64,000 bases of DNA from assembly GCF_947497045.1 (NCBI RefSeq), contig NZ_CANMEU010000006.1, forward strand, positions 62,001-126,000. Direction: 5' to 3'. The position numbers and the translations under genes are program-made. The stretch's first letter is position 1. Every line of letters begins with the position of its first letter. The DNA is from an uncultured Tateyamaria sp. GTDB taxonomy: Bacteria > Pseudomonadota > Alphaproteobacteria > Rhodobacterales > Rhodobacteraceae. This document shows positions 16,657-24,888 of this stretch, piece by piece. Under the pieces are notes generated by a model. The model ran no database searches, had not been told where the DNA came from, and saw only the letters and a program-made list of their open reading frames with translations.

Positions 16657-17586
16657 GCGCGGTGCGGCGGCGCGTGTCAGTCGGTCATTGATTGCCCGGC
16701 CCAGCCCTGTGTTCGGGATCGGGGCGGCGGCGATGGGCTGTCCCAGTGCATTCAGCCGGTGCAGGTGGTCAAACAGATGTGCTGCGGCCTCGACCAGATC
16801 GCCACTGACCGAAAGGTTCAGATCGGACTCCATCGGGCCAAAGCCCAACAGGACTTCGCCGGGGTGCGCGCGGTTTGCGTTCAATCTGACACTCGCGTCT
16901 GGCGCGTAGTGCGACGCCAGCTGACCGGGGGCTGTGATGGTGTCGACCCGCTTGGCCAAAGGCCCGATGATCGCCTCGATCTGTTCGACTGCGATGCCGC
17001 CGGGGCGCAAGAGGGCCGGGGGTATGCCTCCGATGATTGTGGATTCGAGGCCCACCGGGCAGCCCCCCCCATCCACCACCGCGTCGATCACCCCGGACAA
17101 ATCGGCCAGCACATGAACGGCTGTTGTCGGGCTGATCCGTCCTGACAGGTTGGCTGAGGGGGCCGCAACGGGTCCACCAAAGCGCCGCAGGATTTGTTGG
17201 GCAAGGGGGTGTGCGGGAACCCGGATCGCTACGGTCCCCAAGTCCGCCGTGACCAGAGGGGACAACCCGTGCCCCATGGCCAAAGGCAATACCAGCGTCA
17301 ATGCACCGGGCCAGAATGCAGCGGCCAGCTGCAACGCCATATCGTCGAACTGCGCAAACCTGCGTGCTGCGTCAATGTCAGGCACATGCACGATCAGCGG
17401 GTTGAAGCTCGGCCGGCCCTTGGCCGCGAATATCTGCGCCACCGCCCGCCCGTTGCGCGCATCGCCTCCCAGCCCATAGACCGTTTCGGTCGGGAACCCC
17501 ACCAGCCCACCGCGCGCCAGCACCTTTGCGGCGGCCGCGATCCCCTCTGCATCGGGGGGCAGGGTCCGGGTGTCGATCGTGTTCAT
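16654..17586 (-). CDS. L-threonylcarbamoyladenylate synthase (Sua5/YrdC type)
   Basis: It makes threonylcarbamoyl-AMP from threonine, bicarbonate and ATP for the t6A modification of tRNAs that read ANN codons. The 310 residues carry GGLVGFPTETVYGLGGDA and KGRPSFNPLIVHV (YrdC fold, residues about 26-70), then PSANLSGRISPT. The C-terminal part (about 215-310) fits the extra Sua5 domain that distinguishes this form from short TsaC. Upstream lies a 148-bp gap shared with the divergent acyl-CoA dehydrogenase gene. Confidence 0.94.
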   Translation of the reverse strand: MNTIDTRTLPPDAEGIAAAAKVLARGGLVGFPTETVYGLGGDARNGRAVAQIFAAKGRPSFNPLIVHVPDIDAARRFAQFDDMALQLAAAFWPGALTLVLPLAMGHGLSPLVTADLGTVAIRVPAHPLAQQILRRFGGPVAAPSANLSGRISPTTAVHVLADLSGVIDAVVDGGGCPVGLESTIIGGIPPALLRPGGIAVEQIEAIIGPLAKRVDTITAPGQLASHYAPDASVRLNANRAHPGEVLLGFGPMESDLNLSVSGDLVEAAAHLFDHLHRLNALGQPIAAAPIPNTGLGRAINDRLTRAAAPR

Positions 17587-17734
17587 CTCTTGGGCATATC
17601 TGTCGAGGCGACCTTGTTGTGACGCGGCGTTTGAGTTGCGATGCAGGCTGCCGTCCGCATCTATTGTACCAAAGACGCCCCTTTACGCGTGAGCTTCGCG
17701 CTTGCCAAGACATTCATATCCGGAGCCCTTACTG

Positions 17735-19441
17735 ATGCCATATCGCGCCCCCGTTGACGATTATACATTCCTGTTTGACCATGTGGTCGGGCTGGATCAG
17801 GTCACCTCAACTGATCGCTTTGCCGAGGCGACGCCGGACGTGACCAGCGCGATCCTCACCGAAGCGGGCAAACTGAGCGAGGACATCATGGCCCCGCTGC
17901 AACGTCCCGGCGACCTGCATCCGGCGCACCTTGAAAACGGTATCGTGCGCACCTCGCCCGGCTATGCCGAGGGGTACAAGGCCATCGCCGAAGGGGGCTG
18001 GGTCGGGATGGCCGCGGACCCCGAATATGGCGGCATGGGCCTGCCCATGACGGTGACAACGGCTGTGAACGAAATGATGAGTGCGGCCTGTCTGTCGCTG
18101 CAACTTGCCCCGCTCATGTCGCAGGGTCAGATCGAGGCGCTGGAACATCATGCCAGTGATGCGATCAAGGACCTGTACCTGCCCAAGCTGATTTCGGGCG
18201 AGTGGACCGGCACCATGAACCTGACCGAACCGCAGGCCGGATCGGATGTGGGCGCGCTGTCCTCGAAGGCCGCGGACAATGGCGACGGAACCTACAGCAT
18301 CTCGGGTCAGAAGATCTATATCTCCTGGGGCGACAACGACTTTACCGAAAACGTATGCCACCTCGTGCTGGCCCGCCTGCCGGGTGCGCCTGCGGGCACC
18401 AAGGGGATCAGTCTGTTCCTTGTCCCCCGCAATATCCCGGACGAAGACGGCAATGCGGGCGTGGCCAACGCCCTCAAGGTCGTGAGCCTCGAGCACAAGA
18501 TGGGCCTGCATGGTTCGCCCACCTGCGTGATGCAGTATGACGGCGCCAAAGGCTGGCTTGTCGGCCCGGAAGGGGGCGGCATGGCGGCCATGTTCACCAT
18601 GATGAACAACGCCCGCCTTGGCGTGGGCGGGCAGGGTGTGGGTGCCGCCGAAGGGGCCTATCAGCACGCGCTTGGCTATGCGCTGGACCGCAAACAGGGC
18701 AAGACCGAGGGCGAGACCGGCACCATCATCGATCACGCCGATGTGCGCCGGATGCTGATGACCATGCGCTCCGAAACCTATGCGGCCCGCGGCATTGCGC
18801 TGATGTGTGCCGTCGCCATCGATATGGCCACCGCCACGGGCGAAGCGCGCTGGAAATCCCGCGCGGCCCTTCTGACCCCTATCGCCAAGGCCTTTGGCAC
18901 CGATGTCGGCAACGAGGTCGCGGCCATGGGCATTCAGGTCCACGGCGGGATGGGCTTTGTCGAGGAAACGGGTGCGGCCCAATATGCCCGCGATGTGCGC
19001 GTGACCACCATCTATGAGGGCACCAACGGCATTCAGGCCATGGACCTTGTGGCGCGCAAGATGATGGATGGGGGTGAGGCGGCCAGCCTGATCTTTGACG
19101 AGATCGAAGCCGCCGCCGAAGCCGCGCGTGACACGCTGCCCGATCTGGCCGAGATGGTCTGGCAGGCCAGCGAATCCTTGCGCGAAACTACTGAATGGAT
19201 GATCGAAAAGAACCATCGCGTCCGCTTTGCGGGGGCCGTGCCCTATCTGCGCGCCTTTGCCCGCGTTCTTGGGGCTTACGTCCACCTGATGTCCGCCGCT
19301 GCCGAACCCAATGGCGTGCGCGCCAAGGTGGCCCGGTTCTATATCCAGCGCATTCTGCCTGAACATGCGAGCCTTCTGGCTCATGCCATGGCGGGGGATT
19401 ATGACGTCTATGCGCTCACGCCCGAAGAGTTCGCGGCCTGA
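17735..19441 (+). CDS. Acyl-CoA dehydrogenase of the DmdC (methylmercaptopropionyl-CoA dehydrogenase) type
   Basis: A 568-residue FAD enzyme. The N-terminus (YRAPVDDYTFLFDHVVG) and length match the long acyl-CoA dehydrogenases that include DmdC of the DMSP demethylation pathway, not the usual 380-residue form. TEPQAGSDVGAL marks the FAD/substrate loop and YEGTNGIQAMDL the C-terminal flavin contact. Roseobacters carry several paralogues, and the other dmd genes are not adjacent, so the true substrate may be a different acyl-CoA. ATG 17735 is chosen for its match to the family N-terminus. It is followed 3 bp later by an MBL hydrolase gene. Electrons would go via ETF to the ETF-QO encoded at 29.8 kb. 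Confidence 0.88.
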   Translation: MPYRAPVDDYTFLFDHVVGLDQVTSTDRFAEATPDVTSAILTEAGKLSEDIMAPLQRPGDLHPAHLENGIVRTSPGYAEGYKAIAEGGWVGMAADPEYGGMGLPMTVTTAVNEMMSAACLSLQLAPLMSQGQIEALEHHASDAIKDLYLPKLISGEWTGTMNLTEPQAGSDVGALSSKAADNGDGTYSISGQKIYISWGDNDFTENVCHLVLARLPGAPAGTKGISLFLVPRNIPDEDGNAGVANALKVVSLEHKMGLHGSPTCVMQYDGAKGWLVGPEGGGMAAMFTMMNNARLGVGGQGVGAAEGAYQHALGYALDRKQGKTEGETGTIIDHADVRRMLMTMRSETYAARGIALMCAVAIDMATATGEARWKSRAALLTPIAKAFGTDVGNEVAAMGIQVHGGMGFVEETGAAQYARDVRVTTIYEGTNGIQAMDLVARKMMDGGEAASLIFDEIEAAAEAARDTLPDLAEMVWQASESLRETTEWMIEKNHRVRFAGAVPYLRAFARVLGAYVHLMSAAAEPNGVRAKVARFYIQRILPEHASLLAHAMAGDYDVYALTPEEFAA

Positions 19442-19444
19442 AGC

Positions 19445-20491
19445 GTGGAGGATGCTGCCCCCGCCGGGCTGAGATATCCGTGGGAAGACCCACCCGTACC
19501 GGGCGCGGCCATCGAGGTTGCGCCGGGTGTTTTGTGGATGCGCTTGCCGTTGCCGATGAAACTGGACCATGTGAACGTCTACGCGCTTGATGATGGGGAC
19601 AGCTGGACGATCATCGATACCGGGTTCTCGTCGGAAAAGACCATGGAAATCTGGCGTGATCTGATGGCCAGGCCTTTGGCGGGTCGGCCCGTCACGCGCG
19701 TGATCGTCACCCACCACCATCCCGATCATGTGGGCCTTGCGGGCTGGTTCCAGTCCGAATTCGGGGCCGAGTTGATCACAACCCGCACAGCTTGGCTGTT
19801 TTCGCGCATGTTGACGCTGGATGTGCAGGAAACGCCCGTGCCCGAAACGCTCGACTTCTGGCGCAGCGCGGGCATGGACGCGCAGGTGTTCGAGGCACGA
19901 CGCCAGGAACGCCCCTTCAACTTCGGCGATATCGTGGCCCCCATGCCGCTTGGCTACACCCGGATCAAACAGGGTGACACGATCCGCATGGGCGGGCGGA
20001 TATGGGATGTTCATATCGGGAATGGCCACGCGCCGGAACACGCCACCTTCTGGAGCAGGGACGACAATCTGGTGTTGTCGGGCGATCAGATTTTGCCATC
20101 AATCAGCCCCAATATCGGGGTCTACGCGACCGAACCGATGGCTGACCCGATTGCGGACTGGCTGGAAGCGTGCGAGCGGCTCGCTCCGCTTGCCCGGCCT
20201 GATCAACTGGTGCTTGGTGGGCACAAGCTGCCGTTCACCGGGCTGCCGACGCGCATGCGCCAGTTGATCGACAACCACCACGGCGCGCTTGAACGGTTGC
20301 ACGCTTTCATTGACACCCCCAAGGCCGCCGCCGACTGTTTTGCCCCGCTGTTCAAACGCAAGATCGGTGCGGGTGAATATGGGCTCGCACTGGTCGAGGC
20401 CATTGCGCATTTGTCTCACCTTTATCAGACTGGGCGCGCGACCCGCGCACGGCGCGACGACGGGGCGTGGGTCTATCAGCGCAAAGGGTGA
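19445..20491 (+). CDS. MBL-fold metallohydrolase
   Basis: 348 residues. The metal-binding motif is THHHPDHVGL (about residues 88-97), with further ligands in GNGHAPEHATF and SGDQILPSI. The C-terminal 100 residues are helical and resemble the winged-helix tail of LACTB2-like and thioesterase-like members. It starts at GTG 19445, 3 bp after the acyl-CoA dehydrogenase, which suggests a joint role such as hydrolysis of a CoA-derived product. That link is inferred from position only. Confidence 0.85.
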   Translation: MEDAAPAGLRYPWEDPPVPGAAIEVAPGVLWMRLPLPMKLDHVNVYALDDGDSWTIIDTGFSSEKTMEIWRDLMARPLAGRPVTRVIVTHHHPDHVGLAGWFQSEFGAELITTRTAWLFSRMLTLDVQETPVPETLDFWRSAGMDAQVFEARRQERPFNFGDIVAPMPLGYTRIKQGDTIRMGGRIWDVHIGNGHAPEHATFWSRDDNLVLSGDQILPSISPNIGVYATEPMADPIADWLEACERLAPLARPDQLVLGGHKLPFTGLPTRMRQLIDNHHGALERLHAFIDTPKAAADCFAPLFKRKIGAGEYGLALVEAIAHLSHLYQTGRATRARRDDGAWVYQRKG

Positions 20492-20495
20492 CGAC

Positions 20496-20954
20496 ATGGA
20501 CAACACGATCAAAACTGCCGCCGAAGCGGTCGAGGCCGAGGCCTTGCCGCGCAGGCATGAGGTTCACTCCGACCCCAAGGCGCGCAATGCCGCTGACCAG
20601 CCCGTGCCCAAGGGCGTGTCCAAGACCCCCGCAGCCAAGAAAAGCCCGGCCCAGTGGGCCTATGAGCGCATCATCATGTATCTCAAGAATTTCGAGGAAA
20701 GCCTTGATAACGAACATGAGGTCGCGATGGGCTTTACGGGCGGGGATGCAGGGGTGATGCGCATCGAGGGGATGGGGTATTTCGACCCCGATATCGTGAC
20801 ATTTTACGGCAGCGACCCGACGGGGGCCAAAACCCAACTGGTCCAGCATGTGACCCAGTTGAACGTGATGCTGCGTGCGCTGCCCAAAGCGGTTGAGCAG
20901 GCAGAACCCAACCGGATCGGGTTTCGACTGGCCCAGGATCTTGAGGATGAATAA
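20496..20954 (+). CDS. DUF6173-like conserved protein
   Basis: 152 residues, soluble. The first 50 are Ala/Glu/Lys-rich and likely disordered. The conserved core has PAQWAYERIIMYLKNFE, then GGDAGVMRIEGMGYFDPD and a C-terminal helix with QHVTQLNVMLRALPK. I recall this pattern from Rhodobacteraceae proteins labelled DUF6173; function unknown. ATG 20496 is 4 bp after the MBL stop, so it is likely the third gene of that unit. Confidence 0.75.
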   Translation: MDNTIKTAAEAVEAEALPRRHEVHSDPKARNAADQPVPKGVSKTPAAKKSPAQWAYERIIMYLKNFEESLDNEHEVAMGFTGGDAGVMRIEGMGYFDPDIVTFYGSDPTGAKTQLVQHVTQLNVMLRALPKAVEQAEPNRIGFRLAQDLEDE

Positions 20955-21045
20955 CGCCTCCCGCCCCGGTACACTGAATTGACGCAGTGACAGCATGAGC
21001 GCGATGCGCTAAAGCCCCGGGCAAGTCAATTCGAAGGAACCAGAA

Positions 21046-21180
21046 ATGTCAGATCACAAGCACGGCGATATGGATGCCAAACCGCACGAGAAAACCTTTG
21101 ACGGGTTCATGGCATGGACCAAGTGGAGTGTGATCGCGATCCTTGTGCTGTTGATCGGCATGGCGATCTTTATCTCCTGA
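21046..21180 (+). CDS. aa3-type cytochrome c oxidase subunit IV (small bacterial type)
   Basis: 44 residues: a His/Asp/Lys-rich start (MSDHKHGDMD), then TFDGFMAWTKWSV and one transmembrane helix ending IFIS. This is the pattern of the short subunit IV (pfam07835) of alphaproteobacterial aa3 oxidases, which lies at the periphery of the complex. GAAGGAA sits about 7 bp before ATG 21046. It is unlinked to the other cox genes, as is usual. The 91-bp gap upstream contains an inverted repeat (GAATTGAC at 20976, GTCAATTC at 21025). Confidence 0.9.
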   Translation: MSDHKHGDMDAKPHEKTFDGFMAWTKWSVIAILVLLIGMAIFIS

Positions 21181-21198
21181 TCGACGGTGGATACAGGG

Positions 21199-21813
21199 AT
21201 GTCCGGGATGCGTGTGATCGCAGCGCTTGCGGTGTGTCTGGTGCTGGCCGCCTGCGCGCAGCCGCCGGCAGTGCCTTATGCCTCAGATGAACGCGTGACT
21301 GCATCAGCCTACCGTGAACCCGGCCCCAATACGCTGACGGTTTTTACAATGGTCAGCAATCGTAACGGCAAAGGGGCGCATTCGGCCCTGATGATCAACG
21401 GCAGTCAGCGGGTGATCTTTGACCCCGCCGGATCATTTGTGAACGAGCGGGTCCCCGAACAGGAGGACGTGCTTTACGGTGTCTCGCCCGCGGTCCTCAA
21501 AGGATACAAGAGCGCGCATGCCCGCAGCACCTTTCATGTGGTCAGCCAGACCGTCGAAGTGACCCCCGAGCAGGCGGCCGTCGCCTTGCGTCTGGCCACC
21601 ACAAACGGGGCTGTGCCGCGCGCCTTCTGCACCAGCGCCACCACGGGGTTGATGCAGCGCGTGCCCGGCTTTCAGGCGATTGAATCGACCATGTTCCCGA
21701 CCCGGTTGATGGAACAGATGTCGACGTGGCCCGGTGTGGTCGAAGAGAAATACTATGAAGATGATGCGGGCGACATCGTGGAGGGCGTGGCCGGAATTGT
21801 GTTGCCCGACTAG
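21199..21813 (+). CDS. Putative lipoprotein
   Basis: About 204 residues with a lipobox LVLAAC around residue 18. The mature part contains LTVFTMVSNRNGKGAHSALMI and RVIFDPAGSF. This resembles roseobacter proteins of unknown role in which an amidase/NlpC-like fold is sometimes suspected; a Cys in AFCTSATTGLM and an upstream His would fit, but I cannot confirm it. ATG 21199 is preferred for the GGTGG about 8 bp before it; ATG 21208 and GTG 21187 are alternatives. Confidence 0.75.
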   Translation: MSGMRVIAALAVCLVLAACAQPPAVPYASDERVTASAYREPGPNTLTVFTMVSNRNGKGAHSALMINGSQRVIFDPAGSFVNERVPEQEDVLYGVSPAVLKGYKSAHARSTFHVVSQTVEVTPEQAAVALRLATTNGAVPRAFCTSATTGLMQRVPGFQAIESTMFPTRLMEQMSTWPGVVEEKYYEDDAGDIVEGVAGIVLPD

Positions 21814-21819
21814 GCGCGC

Positions 21820-22143
21820 CTAGACCAAACCATAGACCAGCGCGAGCAGGGTTGCGGCACCGGCCCCTATGGCCAGAAAGACGTTTTTGGTCCACATCCC
21901 TACGGCCAGCGTGACGATAGCGGCCGCAATACGCGTCGGGTCGGTGCTGCCGTTTTCGCCGGAAAACACCACAAGCGGCGTGACCAGTGCGGGCAGAATC
22001 GCAACGGCTGTATAGCGCAGATGGCGCAGGAGCCATTCTGGCAAAGGCCGATCCCCGACAAAGCCCAGAAAGGTAAAGCGCAGCAGAAAGCTGCCCACGC
22101 CAAGGCCAAAGATCACAATCCACAAGAGGGTGGTGTCAATCAT
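21820..22143 (-). CDS. azlD: AzlD-family branched-chain amino-acid exporter small subunit
   Basis: A 107-residue membrane protein with four hydrophobic helices: LLWIVIFGLGVGSFLLRF, then YTAVAILPALVTPLVVF and two more. AzlD pairs with AzlC to export branched-chain amino acids or azaleucine. ATG 22143 overlaps the azlC stop (ATGA), which fixes the start. Confidence 0.88.
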   Translation of the reverse strand: MIDTTLLWIVIFGLGVGSFLLRFTFLGFVGDRPLPEWLLRHLRYTAVAILPALVTPLVVFSGENGSTDPTRIAAAIVTLAVGMWTKNVFLAIGAGAATLLALVYGLV

Positions 22144-22850
22144 GCCGCGCGCCTTTTCAGCCAAAGCTCAGTCTGTGCCCCGGCGATCATCCCGGCCATG
22201 CCCGCCACGATCAGGCCCATCGAATAGGGCACGTTGACTGCAAGCAGGCTGACCACGACGGCAACGAAGGCGGCAATCACGTGGGGCATGGTGCGCAGCA
22301 TCGGGGCCACCATCGACAGGAACGCGATGGGCAGTGCAAAGTCCAAGGGCACATCCGGGGGCAGCGCCGTGCCCAGGGCCGCACCCGCATAGCTGCCCGC
22401 AAACCACACGATCATCACCAACGTGCAGGTTCCGAAATAGTAGGCCATACGCTGCGGCACGCTGAGTTCGGGCGTGGCCTCGAATTTGGCGTGGCTCAGC
22501 GCATAGCTTTGATCGACGAGTAAGTAGGCCGCAAAGATCCGCTGCCAAAGGGGCGCACCGCCCAGATAAGGGGTCAAAGCCGCGGAATACATCGCCACCC
22601 GCAGGTTTACGGCCAGTGCCGACATCAGAACGATGATGGTGGGGGCCTCATCCTGCATCAGTTGCAGGGCGGTGAATTGGGCCGCGCCTGCGATCACTAC
22701 AAGCGAAAAACTCATCACCTCGAAAACGCTCAACCCCGCCTCGGTTGCCAACACGCCAAACAGCGCCGCAAACGGCCCTGCAACGGCCACAAAAGGTGCG
22801 CCATCGCGCACACCGGCAAGATATGCCGATTTGGTGGTGGTGGAGGACAT
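22140..22850 (-). CDS. azlC: AzlC-family branched-chain amino-acid exporter large subunit
   Basis: A 236-residue membrane protein with GVRDGAPFVAVAGPFAALFGV at the start and GAAQFTALQLM followed by NLRVAMYSAAL, both AzlC hallmarks. With AzlD it forms a two-component exporter. It is divergent from fdhD across 69 bp. Confidence 0.92.
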   Translation of the reverse strand: MSSTTTKSAYLAGVRDGAPFVAVAGPFAALFGVLATEAGLSVFEVMSFSLVVIAGAAQFTALQLMQDEAPTIIVLMSALAVNLRVAMYSAALTPYLGGAPLWQRIFAAYLLVDQSYALSHAKFEATPELSVPQRMAYYFGTCTLVMIVWFAGSYAGAALGTALPPDVPLDFALPIAFLSMVAPMLRTMPHVIAAFVAVVVSLLAVNVPYSMGLIVAGMAGMIAGAQTELWLKRRAA

Positions 22851-22919
22851 AAGGACGCCTTACCGTGGGTGCGTAACGCTTAGCGGTCCGCATCCCGCGT
22901 TGCAATTGGGGGTATCACA

Positions 22920-23801
22920 TTGGCACAGCACGACGACCTGACCGGATACATCATCGCGCCTGACCCGCAGGCCACCCGCCTGACGCGCAGCGTTGTGGGC
23001 CATGACCAGACCGGTGCCCCATCCGAGATTTCCGTGGTCGAAGAACGCCCCCTGACCATCTTTCTGAACGGGCAGGAAATTGTTACGGCAATGACCATCG
23101 GGGATTACCCCGACTACCTTGCCCTCGGGTTCCTGCGCAATCAGGGGATGCTGCTGGCCTCGGACAAGGTGACGGGTGTGTCCTATGATGACGAGTTGGA
23201 AACCGTTGTCGTGCGCACCGCCACCCCCACCAATCACGAGGAAAAGCTGAAGAAAAAGACCCGCACCAGCGGGTGCGCCGTTGGCACCGTCTTTGGCGAC
23301 ATGATGGAGGGGCTTGAGGATGTGCGGCTACCCGCAACGCCTGTCAAAACATCGGATTTGTATGCTTTAGCGGGCCGGATCAATCGGACGCCGTCCTTGT
23401 ACCTGAGTGCGGGCGCGATCCACGGCACTGTCTTGTGTCAGGGTGCACAACCTCTTGTTTATATGGAGGATGTAGGCCGTCACAACGCGGTCGACAAGAT
23501 CGCGGGCTGGATGCTGTCCGAAGGGGTCAGTGCGCAGGACAAGGTGCTTTATACCACCGGGCGGCTGACGTCGGAAATGGTGATCAAGACAGCGATGATG
23601 GGGGTGCCGGTGCTGGCGTCCCGGTCGGGTTTTACCGCGTGGGGCGTCGAGATTGCGCAACAGGTCGGGCTGACACTGATCGGGCGGATGCGCGGCCAGC
23701 GCTTCATTTGCCTGAGCGGAGAGGCGCGGTTGGTGCGTGATATCGACCCGGCCTCGGTTCCGGATGAGCCGCGTAAATCCGGACGCAAGGCCAGCGCATG
23801 A
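22920..23801 (+). CDS. fdhD: FdhD sulfurtransferase for formate dehydrogenase molybdenum cofactor
   Basis: FdhD passes sulfur from a cysteine desulfurase to the Mo-bisMGD cofactor before insertion into formate dehydrogenase. The 293 residues fit the family (ERPLTIFLNG, then DVGRHNAVDKIAGWML near 190). The usual CGVCG loop is Cys119-Ala-Val-Gly122, so only the first Cys of the pair remains. Start is TTG 22920, with GGGGG 7 bp upstream; no ATG or GTG lies near. It leads an operon with mobA, mobB and moeA joined by ATGA-type overlaps. No formate dehydrogenase structural genes are in the window. Confidence 0.92.
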   Translation: MAQHDDLTGYIIAPDPQATRLTRSVVGHDQTGAPSEISVVEERPLTIFLNGQEIVTAMTIGDYPDYLALGFLRNQGMLLASDKVTGVSYDDELETVVVRTATPTNHEEKLKKKTRTSGCAVGTVFGDMMEGLEDVRLPATPVKTSDLYALAGRINRTPSLYLSAGAIHGTVLCQGAQPLVYMEDVGRHNAVDKIAGWMLSEGVSAQDKVLYTTGRLTSEMVIKTAMMGVPVLASRSGFTAWGVEIAQQVGLTLIGRMRGQRFICLSGEARLVRDIDPASVPDEPRKSGRKASA

Positions 23802-24400
23802 AACAGCCCCTTGGTGTTATCCTCGCAGGTGGGCAGGCCACGCGCATGGGCGGTGGCGACAAGGGTGTGCGCGTGCTTGGGGGGCGACGCCTGTTTGACC
23901 ACGTGATAGACCGGCTGGCCCCGCAGGTGGCGGGCATGGCGCTGAATGCCAATGGCGATCCGGCCCGCTTTGCCGATCTGAACCTGCCGGTGATCGCCGA
24001 CAGCATCGACGGGTTCGCCGGGCCGCTTGCAGGCGTGCTTGCCGGGCTGGATTGGGCCGCGACCCATGGGGCGGATGCCATCGTGACGGTGGCGGCGGAT
24101 ACGCCATTCTTTCCCTGTGATCTTGTGCCCTGTTTGCAGCTGAAGGGCGAGGGGATGACGCATCCCCTCGTGCTTGCTGCCACGCCGGATCCGAAACGCG
24201 GGCAGGCGCGACACCCGACCTTTGGGCTGTGGCCCATCGCCTTGCGTGATGATCTGCGCGCGGCCCTTGCGGGCGGGGTGCGCAAAGTCGTCCAATGGAG
24301 CGATCAGCATGACGGACGCACGGCGCTGTTTCCCGATGAGGCTGCATTTTTCAACGTAAACACACCCGATGATCTGATCCGGGCCGAGGCGATGTTATGA
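23798..24400 (+). CDS. mobA: Molybdenum cofactor guanylyltransferase
   Basis: It joins GMP from GTP to molybdopterin to give the bis-MGD cofactor. 200 residues with the nucleotide-binding start GVILAGGQATRMGGGDKG (about 6-23), ADSIDGFAGPLAGVLAGL and VAADTPFFPCDL. It overlaps fdhD and mobB by 4 bp each. Confidence 0.95.
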   Translation: MKQPLGVILAGGQATRMGGGDKGVRVLGGRRLFDHVIDRLAPQVAGMALNANGDPARFADLNLPVIADSIDGFAGPLAGVLAGLDWAATHGADAIVTVAADTPFFPCDLVPCLQLKGEGMTHPLVLAATPDPKRGQARHPTFGLWPIALRDDLRAALAGGVRKVVQWSDQHDGRTALFPDEAAFFNVNTPDDLIRAEAML

Positions 24401-24888
24401 AAATATACGGCATTGTGGGGTGGAAAAATGCGGGCAAGACCGGGCTGATGGAGCGGCTGGTCGCAGAGATCAGCGGGCGGGGCTTTTCCGTCTCAACCGT
24501 CAAACATGCGCATCATTCTTTTGACGTCGATCATCCGGGCAAAGACAGCTTTCGTCACCGTGCGGCGGGGGCGCATGAAGTCCTGCTGGCCTCGCGCGAG
24601 CGGTTTGCGCTGATGCACGAGTTGCGCGGTGCGGACGAGCCGACGCTTGAGGCCTTGTTGGCCAAACTTGCCCCTGTCGATCTGGTGTTGGTCGAAGGGT
24701 ACAAGCGTGACGCCCATCCCAAGGTCGAAGCGCATCGCGTGGTCACAGGCAACGCATTGATCGCGCCGGATGATCCGACCATACGGGCCGTGGCCAGTGA
24801 CAGCCCGGTGGCGCTGGATCGCCCCATATTTGATCTGAATGACACCCGTGCGATTGCGGATTTCATCCTGCGCGAGGTTGCGTTGTGA
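24397..24888 (+). CDS. mobB: Molybdopterin-guanine dinucleotide biosynthesis protein MobB
   Basis: A 163-residue GTP-binding partner of MobA. The P-loop is GWKNAGKTGLMERL (8-21). TVKHAHHSFDVDHPGKDS is the usual region after it, followed by LVLVEGYKRDAHPK. ATGA overlaps on both sides place it in the fdhD-moeA operon. Confidence 0.94.
   Translation: MKIYGIVGWKNAGKTGLMERLVAEISGRGFSVSTVKHAHHSFDVDHPGKDSFRHRAAGAHEVLLASRERFALMHELRGADEPTLEALLAKLAPVDLVLVEGYKRDAHPKVEAHRVVTGNALIAPDDPTIRAVASDSPVALDRPIFDLNDTRAIADFILREVAL

Noticed and set aside
17807-20041. Long minus-strand open frame (744 codons) opposite the acyl-CoA dehydrogenase and MBL genes
   Set aside because: It is rich in His, Arg, Gly and Gln, has no family motifs and mirrors well-supported genes; a GC-rich antisense shadow.
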